Assembly: GCA_945896675.1 (NCBI GenBank)
Contig: CAMDEM010000008.1
Coordinates: forward strand, 1-64,000
DNA length: 64,000 nucleotides
Origin: Cyanobium sp. NIES-981
GTDB lineage: Bacteria; Cyanobacteriota; Cyanobacteriia; PCC-6307; Cyanobiaceae
Reading direction: 5' to 3'
This document shows, piece after piece, positions 10,053 through 20,518 of the stretch. Every line of letters starts with the position of its first letter. Within the stretch, counting starts at the first letter, position 1. The position numbers and the translations under genes were made by a program. The notes under the pieces are model-generated. The model was not told where the DNA came from and ran no database searches. It was given only the letters and a program-made list of their open reading frames with translations.

Positions 10053-10261
10053 AAAAGAAATTTGAACTCACGCTTGTTTGAACTCTTTCGGAAATGCGGT
10101 ATTTCTGATTAGGCTTCTTGTGCGTGTTGCATATTGTCTGGTGAGAGTTCAGCTTTTGCGCTCGTCTTGATTGAGAAAGTTTTTCCGAGATAGCCGTCCC
10201 TTTGTCTTGGTAGGGATTGTGATTAATTCTTAGATAATGGATTGATGCTGTGCTTTCCTTT

Positions 10262-10693
10262 CTAATTCGTTTTTTCTAGATTTTTTGTGTGGATTCTTAG
10301 TTGTTCCTGCAGTTTTGTGGCGTCAAACAACACGGGAAGCAGGTGAATGCTGCGCTGTTCACGGAAATAAAACAGCACGGGTACTGCAGGCCAAAACAGT
10401 TTCCAGCCCAGCCAGTCGGCGTAGGGAAAGCGTCTCAGCAGGCTGGTTTGGCGCCAAACCAGCAGGGCATCGGGGGCGAATTCCAGCCGTAAAAGGGCTG
10501 TTTGCAAGAGTAAAAACAGTCCGAGCACAACCACGACCCCGGCCAGCCAAAGGGCCCCGCCCCACAGGGGCAGGAGGGCGAGGCAGCCCAGCCCCAGCAC
10601 CACCACACCGATGGGCACGCCATAGCGCGGTGCAAGAACGACGCCCTGGCTGCCCGGCTGGTTCAGGGGATCATCCATGGGGCTACCTTCCAT
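10262..10693 (-). CDS. DUF3119 family membrane protein
   Basis: A 143-aa protein with two close N-terminal membrane helices (about residues 25-70) followed by a PH-like beta-rich part (LEFAPDALLVWRQTSLLRRFPY, WPAVPVLFYFRE) and a C-terminal helix, as in the cyanobacterial/plastid DUF3119 family. Its ATG overlaps the stop of the MlaE-type permease gene by one base (TAATG), which indicates translational coupling and one operon. Function unknown; the link to a lipid-transport permease hints at an envelope role. Confidence 0.8.
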   Translation of the reverse strand: MEGSPMDDPLNQPGSQGVVLAPRYGVPIGVVVLGLGCLALLPLWGGALWLAGVVVVLGLFLLLQTALLRLEFAPDALLVWRQTSLLRRFPYADWLGWKLFWPAVPVLFYFREQRSIHLLPVLFDATKLQEQLRIHTKNLEKTN

Positions 10694-11469
10694 TAGGCAA
10701 ACAGCAACTTGGTGAGTAGGGCATCGACCAGGGCAACGGTGACCAAAATCATGACCACCGCCCCGGTGGTGGTGGTGCCCACTTCCTTCGGTCCTCCCTT
10801 GGTGGTGAGCCCCCAGCCGCAGGCAATCACCGCAATCAGGAGCCCAAAGACCACAGCCTTGAGCAACATCGAAGGCAGGTCGTCAGGCTCCATCCAGGTG
10901 CGCACCGAGTTCCAGAACACGGATGGCGGGATGTTGTAAAGCAAGGTGCTGCTCACCTGGCCTGACCAGATCCCAACCCAGAAAAACAGCAGGCATTGCA
11001 CAGGGGCCATCACCACCATGGTCAACACCCTTGGCACCACCAGAAACTGCACCGGGTCGGTGCGCAGCATGGTGATGGCATCGATCTGTTCGGTCACCTT
11101 CATGGTGCCCAGTTCGGCCGCGTAGGCCGTGGCCACCTTGCCGGTGAGCAGGGTTGCGGTGAGCAGGGGGGCAATCTCCCTGGAAAGGCCAAGGGCAAGT
11201 AGGCCCCCCACGGTGGAGCCCGCCCCTTGCTTGGTGAGTTCCGCAGCCACTTGGATGTTGAAAACGGTGCCGGCGGCGAGCGCGGTAATGAACACAATCA
11301 GGAAGCTGCCGGGGCCGGCTTCCTGCAATTGCAGGGTGAGGTCGTTGAAGTTGATCTGACCTTTGGCCATGGCACTCATGGCCTGGCCGCCGATCAGCAA
11401 GCTGGCTCCCAGGCGCCGTAGCCAGCGGGGGGCTTGGATCCGTCGTGTTGATCGGGAAAAACCACTCAT
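10693..11469 (-). CDS. MlaE family ABC lipid transporter permease
   Basis: A 258-aa integral membrane permease of the MlaE/YrbE (TGD1-like) family, expected to move lipids between envelope layers together with an ATPase and an MCE-domain protein. Seen: the family block VFNIQVAAELTKQGAGSTVGGLLALGLSREIAPLLTATLLTGK in shortened form (QGAGSTVGG, REIAPLLTA), the AELGTMKVTEQIDAI cytosolic element and FWNSVRTWMEPDDL. Four to five membrane segments. Length is normal for the family. It sits between an MFS transporter 13 nt upstream and DUF3119, so the three probably form one minus-strand operon. The ATPase and MCE partners are not in the window. Confidence 0.88.
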   Translation of the reverse strand: MSGFSRSTRRIQAPRWLRRLGASLLIGGQAMSAMAKGQINFNDLTLQLQEAGPGSFLIVFITALAAGTVFNIQVAAELTKQGAGSTVGGLLALGLSREIAPLLTATLLTGKVATAYAAELGTMKVTEQIDAITMLRTDPVQFLVVPRVLTMVVMAPVQCLLFFWVGIWSGQVSSTLLYNIPPSVFWNSVRTWMEPDDLPSMLLKAVVFGLLIAVIACGWGLTTKGGPKEVGTTTTGAVVMILVTVALVDALLTKLLFA

Positions 11470-11482
11470 GACAAAACTTGGC

Positions 11483-12862
11483 TCATGAAAGGTGGTGGCT
11501 GAGATGCAGGCCTTTCTCGGGCCAGCGTCGCATCACCACCAGCCCCAGTACGACCAGGATGGCGGGGTTCAAGCCCATGCACAAGCGAATGGCGATCAGG
11601 GCGCTGTCGGGTTGCTCCATGGCTTTGGCCGCCACATAACCACTGAAGCTCATCAGGTTGCCAAAGAAAAACAGGGCCAGGCTGATACAGATTTTTTGGG
11701 CGAGCACCATCCAGGCGCTGTACTGGCCAGCGGGCTTTTCCGAATCGGCATCAATCGCATCGGGCAGTAGGGCCCAGGGAATCAGGTAGGCGGTGGAGGC
11801 ACCGGTACCCGCCACCACAATGGTGAGCAGCAAGAGGGTCAGCCGTACGGCATTGCCGGCCGATCCCGTGGGGGCGATCGCCGCATCAAGAGGTGGGATG
11901 AGCATGGCCATGGTGCAGGCCAAAATCCAAAGCCCTGCACCCCATTGCAGGGCCCTGATGCGGCCATGGCTCTGGGCCACCCCGTTCCACACCCAAAGAC
12001 CGCCCAAGGTGCTGAGCAGGAAGGGCAGCAGGATCCAGTTGCTCCAGCCCTCTGGCAGGTGCATCACCACGGGCAGGTAGATCAGCGCGGCGGTTTGCAT
12101 GATCTGCAGGGCGCACCAGAGCAGGAGATAGAGCCCTAAAACCATCATGAAACGACGGTTTTGGCGCACCCGCTTGAGCAGACGCCTGGTGGTGCCGGCC
12201 TGGCTGACCGGCTTTTGGCAGTTGCGGGCCGAGGGGGCGAGGCCCCAGCCGCAGAGCAGGCTGGCGCTGGCCACCACCACGCCAGAAAGGATTCCCATCT
12301 GCCCATAGGTGGCCGGGTTGTCGTGGTTGCCCAGCAGCAGGGCTCCAATCACAATCCCCAGCAGGCTGGCCAGGATCGAACCGGTGAACCGCACCGTGTT
12401 GAGGCCGGTCCGCAGGCCCTCGTCGGTGGTGAGCTCGGCGGCGAGGGCTGCATAGGGAAGGTTGACGCAGGTGTACAGGGTGTTGGCCACGATCGAAATG
12501 GCCACAAACACCGCAAACTTCACCCATACGGGTCCGGGCGGCAGCCACCACATCGCTGCCATGGCGGCGCCCAAGGGAATGGCGCAGACCAGGATCCAGG
12601 GGATCCGCGGCCCCCATCGGGTGGTGGTTTTGTCGCTGAGCCAGCCGATCAGGGGGTCGTTGAGGGCATCCCACAGGCGGGCGATCATCAGCACCAGGCC
12701 CGCCATCCACGGCGGCAGGCCGGCGGCGGAGGTATAGAAAATGAACAGGTAGAAGCCGATCAGCGATGCGGCCATGCCGGTACCGGCATCACCGAGGCCA
12801 TAGGACCAGAGCAGGCGCTGGCGGCGAAAACCCCGCAGGTCGGCGGCATCGGTGATGGCCAA
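11483..12862 (-). CDS. MFS transporter, GPH (MelB-like) sugar:cation symporter family
   Basis: A 459-aa inner-membrane protein with about 12 membrane helices. The N-terminal half shows the GPH-family signature region (WDALNDPLIGWLSDKTTTRWGPRIPW) and YAALAAELTTDEGLRTGLNTVR, typical of melibiose-carrier relatives. The substrate cannot be told from sequence. The start is a TTG at 12862; an alternative further in is possible. It is the first gene of the operon with the MlaE permease and DUF3119. Confidence 0.82.
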   Translation of the reverse strand: MAITDAADLRGFRRQRLLWSYGLGDAGTGMAASLIGFYLFIFYTSAAGLPPWMAGLVLMIARLWDALNDPLIGWLSDKTTTRWGPRIPWILVCAIPLGAAMAAMWWLPPGPVWVKFAVFVAISIVANTLYTCVNLPYAALAAELTTDEGLRTGLNTVRFTGSILASLLGIVIGALLLGNHDNPATYGQMGILSGVVVASASLLCGWGLAPSARNCQKPVSQAGTTRRLLKRVRQNRRFMMVLGLYLLLWCALQIMQTAALIYLPVVMHLPEGWSNWILLPFLLSTLGGLWVWNGVAQSHGRIRALQWGAGLWILACTMAMLIPPLDAAIAPTGSAGNAVRLTLLLLTIVVAGTGASTAYLIPWALLPDAIDADSEKPAGQYSAWMVLAQKICISLALFFFGNLMSFSGYVAAKAMEQPDSALIAIRLCMGLNPAILVVLGLVVMRRWPEKGLHLSHHLS

Positions 12863-12991
12863 GGGGGGCTAACTCCTGGATTTGGGTAAAGCGGAGGCCA
12901 TAATGCTGCAGCTCGCGTCGAGGATCTCGTTTCGGGGATCTCGCAGCGAGGGGCTTGCAGGCCATACCTTCGCTGGTACGTTTGCACTGCT

Positions 12992-15161
<2,170 letters not shown>

Positions 15162-15205
15162 CACCCACAAACTAGGCAGCTGAACGTGGCTCAGCCTCCA
15201 TTTCT

Positions 15206-15922
15206 GTGCAAACCCTTTCCTCTGACGGTGGTCGGCCACCGGTAGCGATCCGGCCAGGACTGTGGCTGTTTGCCCCGAGTCGGGAAAGCCAAGGGGGGAG
15301 CAGTTGGTTGCTCGAAGCGGAAGCGCTGGGCAGCGATGGCGATGTGTTGGTGGATTGTCCTGCGTTCAACCAGGCGAATCTCGCCATGCTTGAGCAGCGC
15401 ACGGCCGCGGTGGGTCAAGGCACCCTGGTGCTGACGAGCCGTGACGGCCATGGCCGCTGCCGCCGTTTTCAGGAGGCCCTGGGCTGGCGGGTGCTGGTGC
15501 AGGAGCAGGAGGCCTATCTGCTGCCTGGGGTCAAGCAACTCACCAGCTTCTCCGGGGAGCATTGCTTGGGAGCGGGGGTGCGCATGCTCTGGACGCCAGG
15601 CCCAACTCCGGGGGCCAGCGTGGTGCATGTCTGCGTTGGCTCCCCCGCTGATCCGGTTGGCCTCGATGGACTGTTTTGTGGTCGCTTGCTGCTGCCGGTT
15701 GCTCCAGGCCAGCTCGCCCCCTTGCGCACGGCGCGCACCTTCCATTGGCCGCGCCAATTGGCGAGCCTGGAGCGCCTCAGGGACTGGTTGCCGTTACAAA
15801 GTCCCCAGTGGATTGCCACCGGAGGGGGCCTCGGGGCTTTGCGGGGGGAGAAATTGGTGATGGATGGGGCAAAAGCCTTGGCCCAACTGGACTTGGTCGA
15901 TTTGGCTGGGATGTCCGTTTAG
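15206..15922 (+). CDS. Metallo-beta-lactamase-fold protein lacking metal ligands
   Basis: A 238-aa protein recognisable as MBL-fold by its layout: an early strand with DVLVDCPAF, a strand-turn LTSRDGHGRCRRFQEALG where the family has HxHxDH, TPGPTPGASVVHV in place of TPGHTPGS, and LDGLFCGRLL in place of the FTGDxLF strand. The metal-binding His residues are replaced, so hydrolase activity is unlikely. Starts with GTG at 15206, very close to and divergent from glgX. Cyanobacterial genomes commonly carry such a protein; its job is unknown. Confidence 0.72.
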   Translation: MQTLSSDGGRPPVAIRPGLWLFAPSRESQGGSSWLLEAEALGSDGDVLVDCPAFNQANLAMLEQRTAAVGQGTLVLTSRDGHGRCRRFQEALGWRVLVQEQEAYLLPGVKQLTSFSGEHCLGAGVRMLWTPGPTPGASVVHVCVGSPADPVGLDGLFCGRLLLPVAPGQLAPLRTARTFHWPRQLASLERLRDWLPLQSPQWIATGGGLGALRGEKLVMDGAKALAQLDLVDLAGMSV

Positions 15923-16112
15923 ATCAATGACGGCGATTTTTAGGCCTTGTTTTGCTGGAAATAATCACCAGAAGCCCTGCGGCAGCATTGGTTTGGGTTG
16001 CAGACAACGGCGAAGGCCCATACCATTGGTGAGAACCGCGGCTGGTCGGAGCTTTTGGCTTCCCGGCTAAGACTCAACCACTTGACCGCCGATTCCCAAG
16101 TTTCCCGCTCTT

Positions 16113-16388
16113 ATGAACAAAGCTGATCTCGTCAATCTGGTGGCTGCTCGCACTGAGCTGACCAAAACCGATGTCTCCCAAGTCGTCGATGCCGCCATCG
16201 AAACCATCATTGATTCCGTTGTGGAAGGCAAGAAGGTTTCGATCCTCGGTTTCGGTTCCTTTGAGCCCCGTGAGCGTTCTGCCCGTCAGGGTTTGAACCC
16301 TAAAACCGGCGAAAAGATCAAGATCCCTGCCAAGCGCGTGCCTGCTTTCACCGCCGGCAAAATGTTCAAAGACCGCGTTCAGGGTTGA
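16113..16388 (+). CDS. hup: HU family DNA-binding protein
   Basis: A 91-aa nucleoid protein that binds and bends DNA as a dimer. It is full length for HU: N-terminal helices (MNKADLVNLVAARTELTKTD), the SILGFGSFEPRERSAR strand and arm, the NPKTGEKIKIPAKRVPAFTAGK signature with the arm-tip Pro, and a C-terminal helix. Expressed alone, with its own terminator downstream at 16469. Confidence 0.97.
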   Translation: MNKADLVNLVAARTELTKTDVSQVVDAAIETIIDSVVEGKKVSILGFGSFEPRERSARQGLNPKTGEKIKIPAKRVPAFTAGKMFKDRVQG

Positions 16389-16468
16389 TCCTTCGCGACA
16401 AGTCCACGATCCCTCCGCTCTGCTTTTGGACCTTCTTGTGGTCTTAGCAGCCGGACATGTTCGTTCCC

Positions 16469-16492
16469 AGCGGCCCCATAGGGCCGCTTTTT
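16469..16492 (+). terminator. Rho-independent terminator of the HU gene
   Basis: Perfect 8-bp hairpin AGCGGCCC/GGGCCGCT (16469-16476 and 16481-16488) with CATA loop, followed by five T. The ATG of gluQRS begins at 16494, immediately after the T tract, so read-through from HU would carry this hairpin in the 5' end of the gluQRS mRNA. Confidence 0.88.
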
Positions 16493-16493
16493 G

Positions 16494-17477
16494 ATGTCGT
16501 TTTCTGGCCTGTCTTCTCTGCTGCCAACCCTGCCAAGCCACGTGGCGGCCCAGATCCAGGCGGGCCTCTCGCAACGGGAGCAGACCTATCGGGGGCGCTT
16601 TGCCCCCTCGCCCACCGGTGCCCTTCACCGGGGCAATTTGCGCACGGCCCTGTTGAGTTGGCTGGAGGCGCGCCTGCACGGTGGCGAATGGCTGCTGCGG
16701 CTCGACGATCTCGATACCCCGCGTAACCGAGGGGGGGCGGCGGGGGAGATTCAGGCTGATTTGCGCTGGCTTGGGCTCGATTGGGATGGACCCGTGATTT
16801 GGCAAAGCCAGCGGCGCGGTCTGTACGCCACGGTGCTGTCGGCCCTGCGGCGCGAAGGACTGCTCTACCCCTGCCGCTGCAGTCGGCGCTTGTTGGCGGA
16901 TATTTCCGCGCCCCATGGATCCAGTCCGGTCTATCCGGGCTTTTGCCTGGGGGCCTCCCATGGCTGGGGCGTGGTGGAGCAACGGCTGCCCAGTTGGCGC
17001 ATGCGGGTGCCCGGTGGTCGTCTCCAGTGGCGCGAGCGCTATGGAAGAGCTGGCGATGTGGATGGTCCCGAAGCTGTGGGGGATGTGGTGCTCCGCCGCG
17101 CCGATGGATTTTTGGCCTATCACCTCGCCACAGCAATGGATGAATTAACCCTGGGCATCAGTGATGTACTTCGGGGCGATGACCTCTGGAGCTCCACGGC
17201 AGCCCAGGTGGCGGTCATGGCCCAACTGGGTGCGGGCCCGCCGCGCTACGGCCACGTGCCGCTTTGGCGAGATGGCTTGGGCCAACGGCTCTGCAAGCGC
17301 GAGGGATCGGATGGCTTGGCGGGTTATCGGAGCAGGGGTTTCACGGCTGCTGCCGTGATTGGTGCCATGGCAGCCAGTGCGGGGCTCGTGCCCAAGGGCA
17401 GTCAGTTGAGCGCCCAGGACCTCCTGGCTGAACTCACCTGGAGGGACCTTGAGCGCTGCATTCGTGCTGGCTTTTGA
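16494..17477 (+). CDS. gluQ: Glutamyl-Q tRNA(Asp) synthetase
   Basis: A 327-aa GluRS paralog lacking the anticodon-binding domain; it glutamylates queuosine in tRNA-Asp. Seen: class I HIGH-type element in RFAPSPTGALHRGNLRTAL (H45-R-G-N48), the RLDDLDTPR motif, Cys-rich zinc element (YPCRCSRRLL and VYPGFCL), YHLATAMDELTLGISDVLRGDDL and the KMSKS-equivalent QRLCKREGSD. Length is slightly above the usual 290-300. ATG at 16494 chosen; a TTG precedes it. The start lies directly against the HU terminator, so its promoter must overlap the HU 3' region or expression depends on read-through. Confidence 0.9.
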   Translation: MSFSGLSSLLPTLPSHVAAQIQAGLSQREQTYRGRFAPSPTGALHRGNLRTALLSWLEARLHGGEWLLRLDDLDTPRNRGGAAGEIQADLRWLGLDWDGPVIWQSQRRGLYATVLSALRREGLLYPCRCSRRLLADISAPHGSSPVYPGFCLGASHGWGVVEQRLPSWRMRVPGGRLQWRERYGRAGDVDGPEAVGDVVLRRADGFLAYHLATAMDELTLGISDVLRGDDLWSSTAAQVAVMAQLGAGPPRYGHVPLWRDGLGQRLCKREGSDGLAGYRSRGFTAAAVIGAMAASAGLVPKGSQLSAQDLLAELTWRDLERCIRAGF

Positions 17478-17567
17478 GCCCTAAGGCTTAAGAAAGTTTT
17501 CCAGGTTAATGCGATCAAATCCAGCCACACTGGTCAGAACATAACGATTGCGAGGCGATACATCGTG

Positions 17568-17819
17568 ATGACTCCTTCGTCCCAAGCTGCCAGCCAAAGT
17601 TGCCACCAATGCGGCGGGAGCGGCATGCTTCGGCTGAGCGATCAGCGCTACCGCACCTGTCTTGAATGCCTCGGCCAGGGCAAGGTCTCCCTGTTGTCAG
17701 GAGCCATCACAACGGCTGATGTGCTCCAGGGCCAGCTCCCCAGGCCACTGCCCAAGCGATCCGCCCCAAAGCCCCAGCGTGAGGTCAACGCTGTTGGTTT
17801 TTCTTCTGGCGCCAAATAA
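17568..17819 (+). CDS. Small zinc-ribbon protein with DnaJ-type CxxCxGxG motif
   Basis: An 83-aa protein with CHQCGGSG (C12, C15) and CLECLGQG (C31, C34), a single zinc-ribbon pair like half of a DnaJ cysteine-rich domain, followed by a polar, Pro-rich tail. Such mini zinc fingers are frequent in cyanobacteria and may assist folding of photosystem proteins, but the role of this one is unknown. ATG at 17568 follows an in-frame GTG at 17565. Its last 35 nt overlap the small convergent gene at 17785-17901. Confidence 0.7.
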   Translation: MTPSSQAASQSCHQCGGSGMLRLSDQRYRTCLECLGQGKVSLLSGAITTADVLQGQLPRPLPKRSAPKPQREVNAVGFSSGAK

Positions 17820-17901
17820 AAAAGCCGGCCGTTGCCACCACGACGGCCAAGGGAGCAGCTGTGAGCAGCAGCAGGATCACGGCAGTCCAATCGGTGTACA
17901 T
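17785..17901 (-). CDS. Tiny single-span membrane protein (38 aa)
   Basis: Translating the minus strand from an ATG at 17901 gives 38 residues: a short polar start (MYTDWTAV), one hydrophobic helix (residues 7-30) and a basic tail (WRQKKNQQR). The size and shape match low-molecular-weight photosynthetic-membrane subunits, but I do not recognise it as any named Psb or Pet protein. It overlaps the 3' end of the convergent zinc-ribbon gene by 35 nt. Could be a chance frame. Confidence 0.4.
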   Translation of the reverse strand: MYTDWTAVILLLLTAAPLAVVVATAGFFIWRQKKNQQR

Positions 17902-17982
17902 CGCTGCGGATTCAAGTCGGTGCCATCATCCCAGGAGAACTCCCCATCGGGAGAGAACCTTGTGTTGCTTGATAGGCCGTTG

Positions 17983-18249
17983 ATGGGGATTGGATTGGGC
18001 TTGCTACGGACTGGCTTGCTGCGGTTGGCCCTTGCCAGTGGGGGCCTGGTGGTGGCTTGCGCCATGCCAGGACATGCAGGCGTTGTCTTTGATAACTGCC
18101 AAACCCTGCCTGGCGGTGCGGTCAGTTGCAACACCCGGCCTACGGGCAATACCCGCGACAACGATGAAGCAGCTCGCTATGGGCTGTTTGACCAGGCAAG
18201 CCCGGGCTGGAACGAGTACGACCCATACGGTGGATACGACGCGATGTAG
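17983..18249 (+). CDS. Small secreted protein conserved in picocyanobacteria
   Basis: An 88-aa precursor. Residues 1-33 are a signal peptide (GLLRTGLLRLALASGGLVVA, AxA-like end near AMPGHAG). The mature part reads VVFDNCQTLPGGAVSCNTRPTG then an acidic, Tyr/Gly-rich tail ending PYGGYDAM, with two Cys able to form a disulfide. This CQ...SCNTRPTGNT pattern is familiar from marine and freshwater picocyanobacterial hypotheticals. ATG at 17983 places the signal peptide at the N-terminus. Function unknown. Confidence 0.65.
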   Translation: MGIGLGLLRTGLLRLALASGGLVVACAMPGHAGVVFDNCQTLPGGAVSCNTRPTGNTRDNDEAARYGLFDQASPGWNEYDPYGGYDAM

Positions 18250-18254
18250 GGCTT

Positions 18255-18899
18255 TCAGCTCCGCCAGAGGGCCAGGCCACCGCCCCGTCCCCGGGCTGCC
18301 AACCAGCGTTCCTCGCCGTTAGTACCACTGGCGATCAGGGCAAAGAAGGGCAGTTTTGCTTCCGCTGGCTTGGGCAGGACCCGCTGGATCAGGAGCCAGG
18401 GACCCAGTCGCACCTCGAGCTGCTCAAACCAGAACACCAGCAATGGGCGCCGGCCTGTGAGCTGCCCAGGGCCTTCGAAAAGGAGCTTGAGCGTGCCGAG
18501 TTGGACGCTGTTGTGGATTCGCAAGCTGGTTGGCTGGGTGCCGGGGCGAATCGACAGGGTCGCTTGGAGGCTGCGAAGCAGGGCCGCGGCTGGGGCCATC
18601 GGCGGGGCGTTGCGTTGCTTGCCCCACAGTTGATCCAGGCGCCATTCGGCCCCAAGGGCCTCAGGGGTCAGGCCACTGCCCTCCTGGCGGCTCAGTCTTT
18701 CTGCGGCGAGCAGGTCTGGACCGTTGGGAAGCCCCTGCTCTTTGGATTCCATGGGCAACCAAACCTTGCGGATCTCGGATCCCAATTTCAGCAGGCTCCC
18801 CCCCCCCAGGTCGATCCAGTCCCAAGCCTGCGGCAGATGCGGGCACGCATGATCACGTTGCAGGGAAACCCATAAGGATTGAGAGACGTTTTTCTTCAA
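18255..18899 (-). CDS. Probable plastid lipid-associated protein/fibrillin-like protein
   Basis: A 214-aa soluble protein. The middle ([18 protein letters not shown]) resembles the LxGxWxLxYT opening of the PAP/fibrillin domain and the end ([20 protein letters not shown]) resembles its LRIxRGxxGxLFVL close. Fibrillins bind lipids and quinones at thylakoids. The match is by eye and weak in the middle, so the call is tentative. It is transcribed away from the HLIP gene, whose start lies 11 nt beyond this gene's start, giving a very compact divergent pair. Confidence 0.5.
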   Translation of the reverse strand: MKKNVSQSLWVSLQRDHACPHLPQAWDWIDLGGGSLLKLGSEIRKVWLPMESKEQGLPNGPDLLAAERLSRQEGSGLTPEALGAEWRLDQLWGKQRNAPPMAPAAALLRSLQATLSIRPGTQPTSLRIHNSVQLGTLKLLFEGPGQLTGRRPLLVFWFEQLEVRLGPWLLIQRVLPKPAEAKLPFFALIASGTNGEERWLAARGRGGGLALWRS

Positions 18900-18909
18900 G
18901 GATGGACCG

Positions 18910-19068
18910 ATGGTGACAACAAACAGTCAGATCAAGTGGGGATGGAATGAGCAAGCAGAGCTTTGGAATGGTCGCCTGGCCATGCTGGGCTTCGTGATTG
19001 CGATCGCAACGGAATTTCTCACCGGGGCGGGTGTCTTGGGTCAACTGCGTGGGGCCTTGCCGTACTAG
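18910..19068 (+). CDS. hli: High-light-inducible protein (one-helix LHC-like)
   Basis: A 52-aa protein: polar N-terminus, then [20 protein letters not shown], containing the chlorophyll-binding ExxNGRxAMxGF motif of the LHC superfamily, within one membrane helix (about residues 18-40), then [12 protein letters not shown]. HLIPs bind chlorophyll and carotenoid and protect photosystems or chlorophyll-synthesis complexes under excess light. ATG at 18910; another ATG at 18902 is closed by a stop after four codons. Divergent from the fibrillin-like gene. Confidence 0.93.
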   Translation: MVTTNSQIKWGWNEQAELWNGRLAMLGFVIAIATEFLTGAGVLGQLRGALPY

Positions 19069-19245
19069 ATCGGCTTTAACGATCGTTGGCGCTGATCGAG
19101 ATGCCCGCAGACACAATCAGTCAAACGCCATTGGCTTCAGCTATTGGCATCATTGTGAACGACTTGCTCCATCTTTGGAGTGATCCTGCGGCATCTTGAG
19201 GGCGCCAATAGGGCCGGTGCTTCGTAGGCTTTTATCAAGCTGTCT

Positions 19246-20001
19246 TTGGAGATCGTGCCTGAGCAGCAAGCTCCAGAAGGGCCTAGGGAATCAGAAGAGC
19301 CCAGAGAATCAGATGTTAAGGAGCTCGAAGTAGCGAGGCCCCACCAGTACCGTGCTTTCACTTCTGGGTATCCGGGCGCCACGATTTGGTGGGTTGAGGA
19401 CGATCTTGAGCTTTGCCGTTTGGTGGCACCCCAGCTGGTGGCATGCAAATGGGAGCTGCATGTTTTCCACCATCCTTCCCCCATGTTGGCTTCGTTATCA
19501 CGGGGTCGCCCTGATCTGTTGATTCTCGACCAAGTTTTGCCCAAGCAGACAGGTCAAGATGTTCTCGGAGGGCTGCGCCAATTGGGCCACTCATTTCCTG
19601 TTTTGATCCTGTCGGGGATGGGTAGTCCTGCAGATCGGATTCTTGGCTTGGAAATGGGTGCCCAGGACTATCTGGTCAAGCCATTTCTTGTCAAAGAATT
19701 GCTCTTGCGCTGTGAGCATTTGCTTGGGGTTAGCAAGGTTTTTGCGGAGGGGCCGTTCCTGCATGAGCAATCGATCGATCTTGGGGAGGTGTGCTTCTCC
19801 CCCCACCAATGCAGCCTGGAGATGGCCGGTGGTGCGTCGGTCTCCCTCACCCCAGGCGACAGCAGGTTGCTCCTGGAGTTGTGCCGCGCCATTGGTCAGG
19901 TTGTTTCCCGCGGCCAACTCGCCCATGCCATCGGTAGCAAGGTGCACGTGGATTCCAGTCGCACCATTGATGTGCGGTTGGGTCGACTACGGCGCGGATG
20001 A
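19246..20001 (+). CDS. OmpR-family response regulator with truncated DNA-binding domain
   Basis: A 251-aa protein. A 45-residue polar N-terminal extension precedes a receiver domain with intact acidic pocket (E51/D52/D53), phospho-acceptor D95 in LLILDQVLPK and K145 in DYLVKPF. The C-terminal winged-helix begins normally (LGEVCFSP, LTPGDSRLLLELCRAIGQVVSRGQL, SSRTIDVRLGRLRRG) but stops right after the recognition helix, without the beta-hairpin wing (the usual TVRGxGY). The TGA overlaps the ATG of the next gene (ATGA). Start is TTG at 19246, or GTG at 19255. No kinase adjoins it. DNA binding may be altered. Confidence 0.8.
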   Translation: MEIVPEQQAPEGPRESEEPRESDVKELEVARPHQYRAFTSGYPGATIWWVEDDLELCRLVAPQLVACKWELHVFHHPSPMLASLSRGRPDLLILDQVLPKQTGQDVLGGLRQLGHSFPVLILSGMGSPADRILGLEMGAQDYLVKPFLVKELLLRCEHLLGVSKVFAEGPFLHEQSIDLGEVCFSPHQCSLEMAGGASVSLTPGDSRLLLELCRAIGQVVSRGQLAHAIGSKVHVDSSRTIDVRLGRLRRG

Positions 20002-20390
20002 CTGGCTGTCGTTGCCTGATCCCAGTATCCCTGGGGGAATTGCTCGATAAGATCACCATCCTGGAGATCAAGGTCCTTCACCTCAAGGGTGAAGGACTGG
20101 CCCACGGGATTCAGGAATTGACTTTGCTGCGCCAGGTCTTGGGGGACCTGGCGTTTCCCGTGGAGCAGGAGAGATTTTCAGATCTTAAGAGCGTGAATCA
20201 ATCGCTTTGGACCATTGAAGATGCCATTCGCGATAAGGAGCGGCAGGGTCATTTTGATGCCGAATTTGTGGAACTCGCACGCCAGGTGTATTTCCAGAAC
20301 GACAGGCGTGCAGCCCTCAAGCGCCAGATCAACCAGGCCTACGGCTCTGAGCTCTGCGAAGAAAAGGCCTACGCCAGTTACGCCAGTTGA
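19998..20390 (+). CDS. DUF6165 family protein
   Basis: A 130-aa helical protein of unknown function. The N-terminal block IPVSLGELLDKITILEIKVLHL and the end QINQAYGSELCEEKAYASY are characteristic of DUF6165, which often lies near glycosyltransferases. No catalytic motif is evident. Its ATG overlaps the upstream regulator stop by four bases, so translation is probably coupled. The six residues before the conserved start suggest the junction arose by a deletion that also shortened the regulator. Confidence 0.75.
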   Translation: MTGCRCLIPVSLGELLDKITILEIKVLHLKGEGLAHGIQELTLLRQVLGDLAFPVEQERFSDLKSVNQSLWTIEDAIRDKERQGHFDAEFVELARQVYFQNDRRAALKRQINQAYGSELCEEKAYASYAS

Positions 20391-20518
20391 CTGGTTCCAG
20401 GGGGGCAAGCGCTCCGGGTGGCACCTCCGGGTTTCTGTGATCAGATCTGATTGGATCTGCGTTCTGGAGCAATTGGTCATTGCACCCATTGCCCTTGAAG
20501 CGGCTTCGTTCCTGGTAA

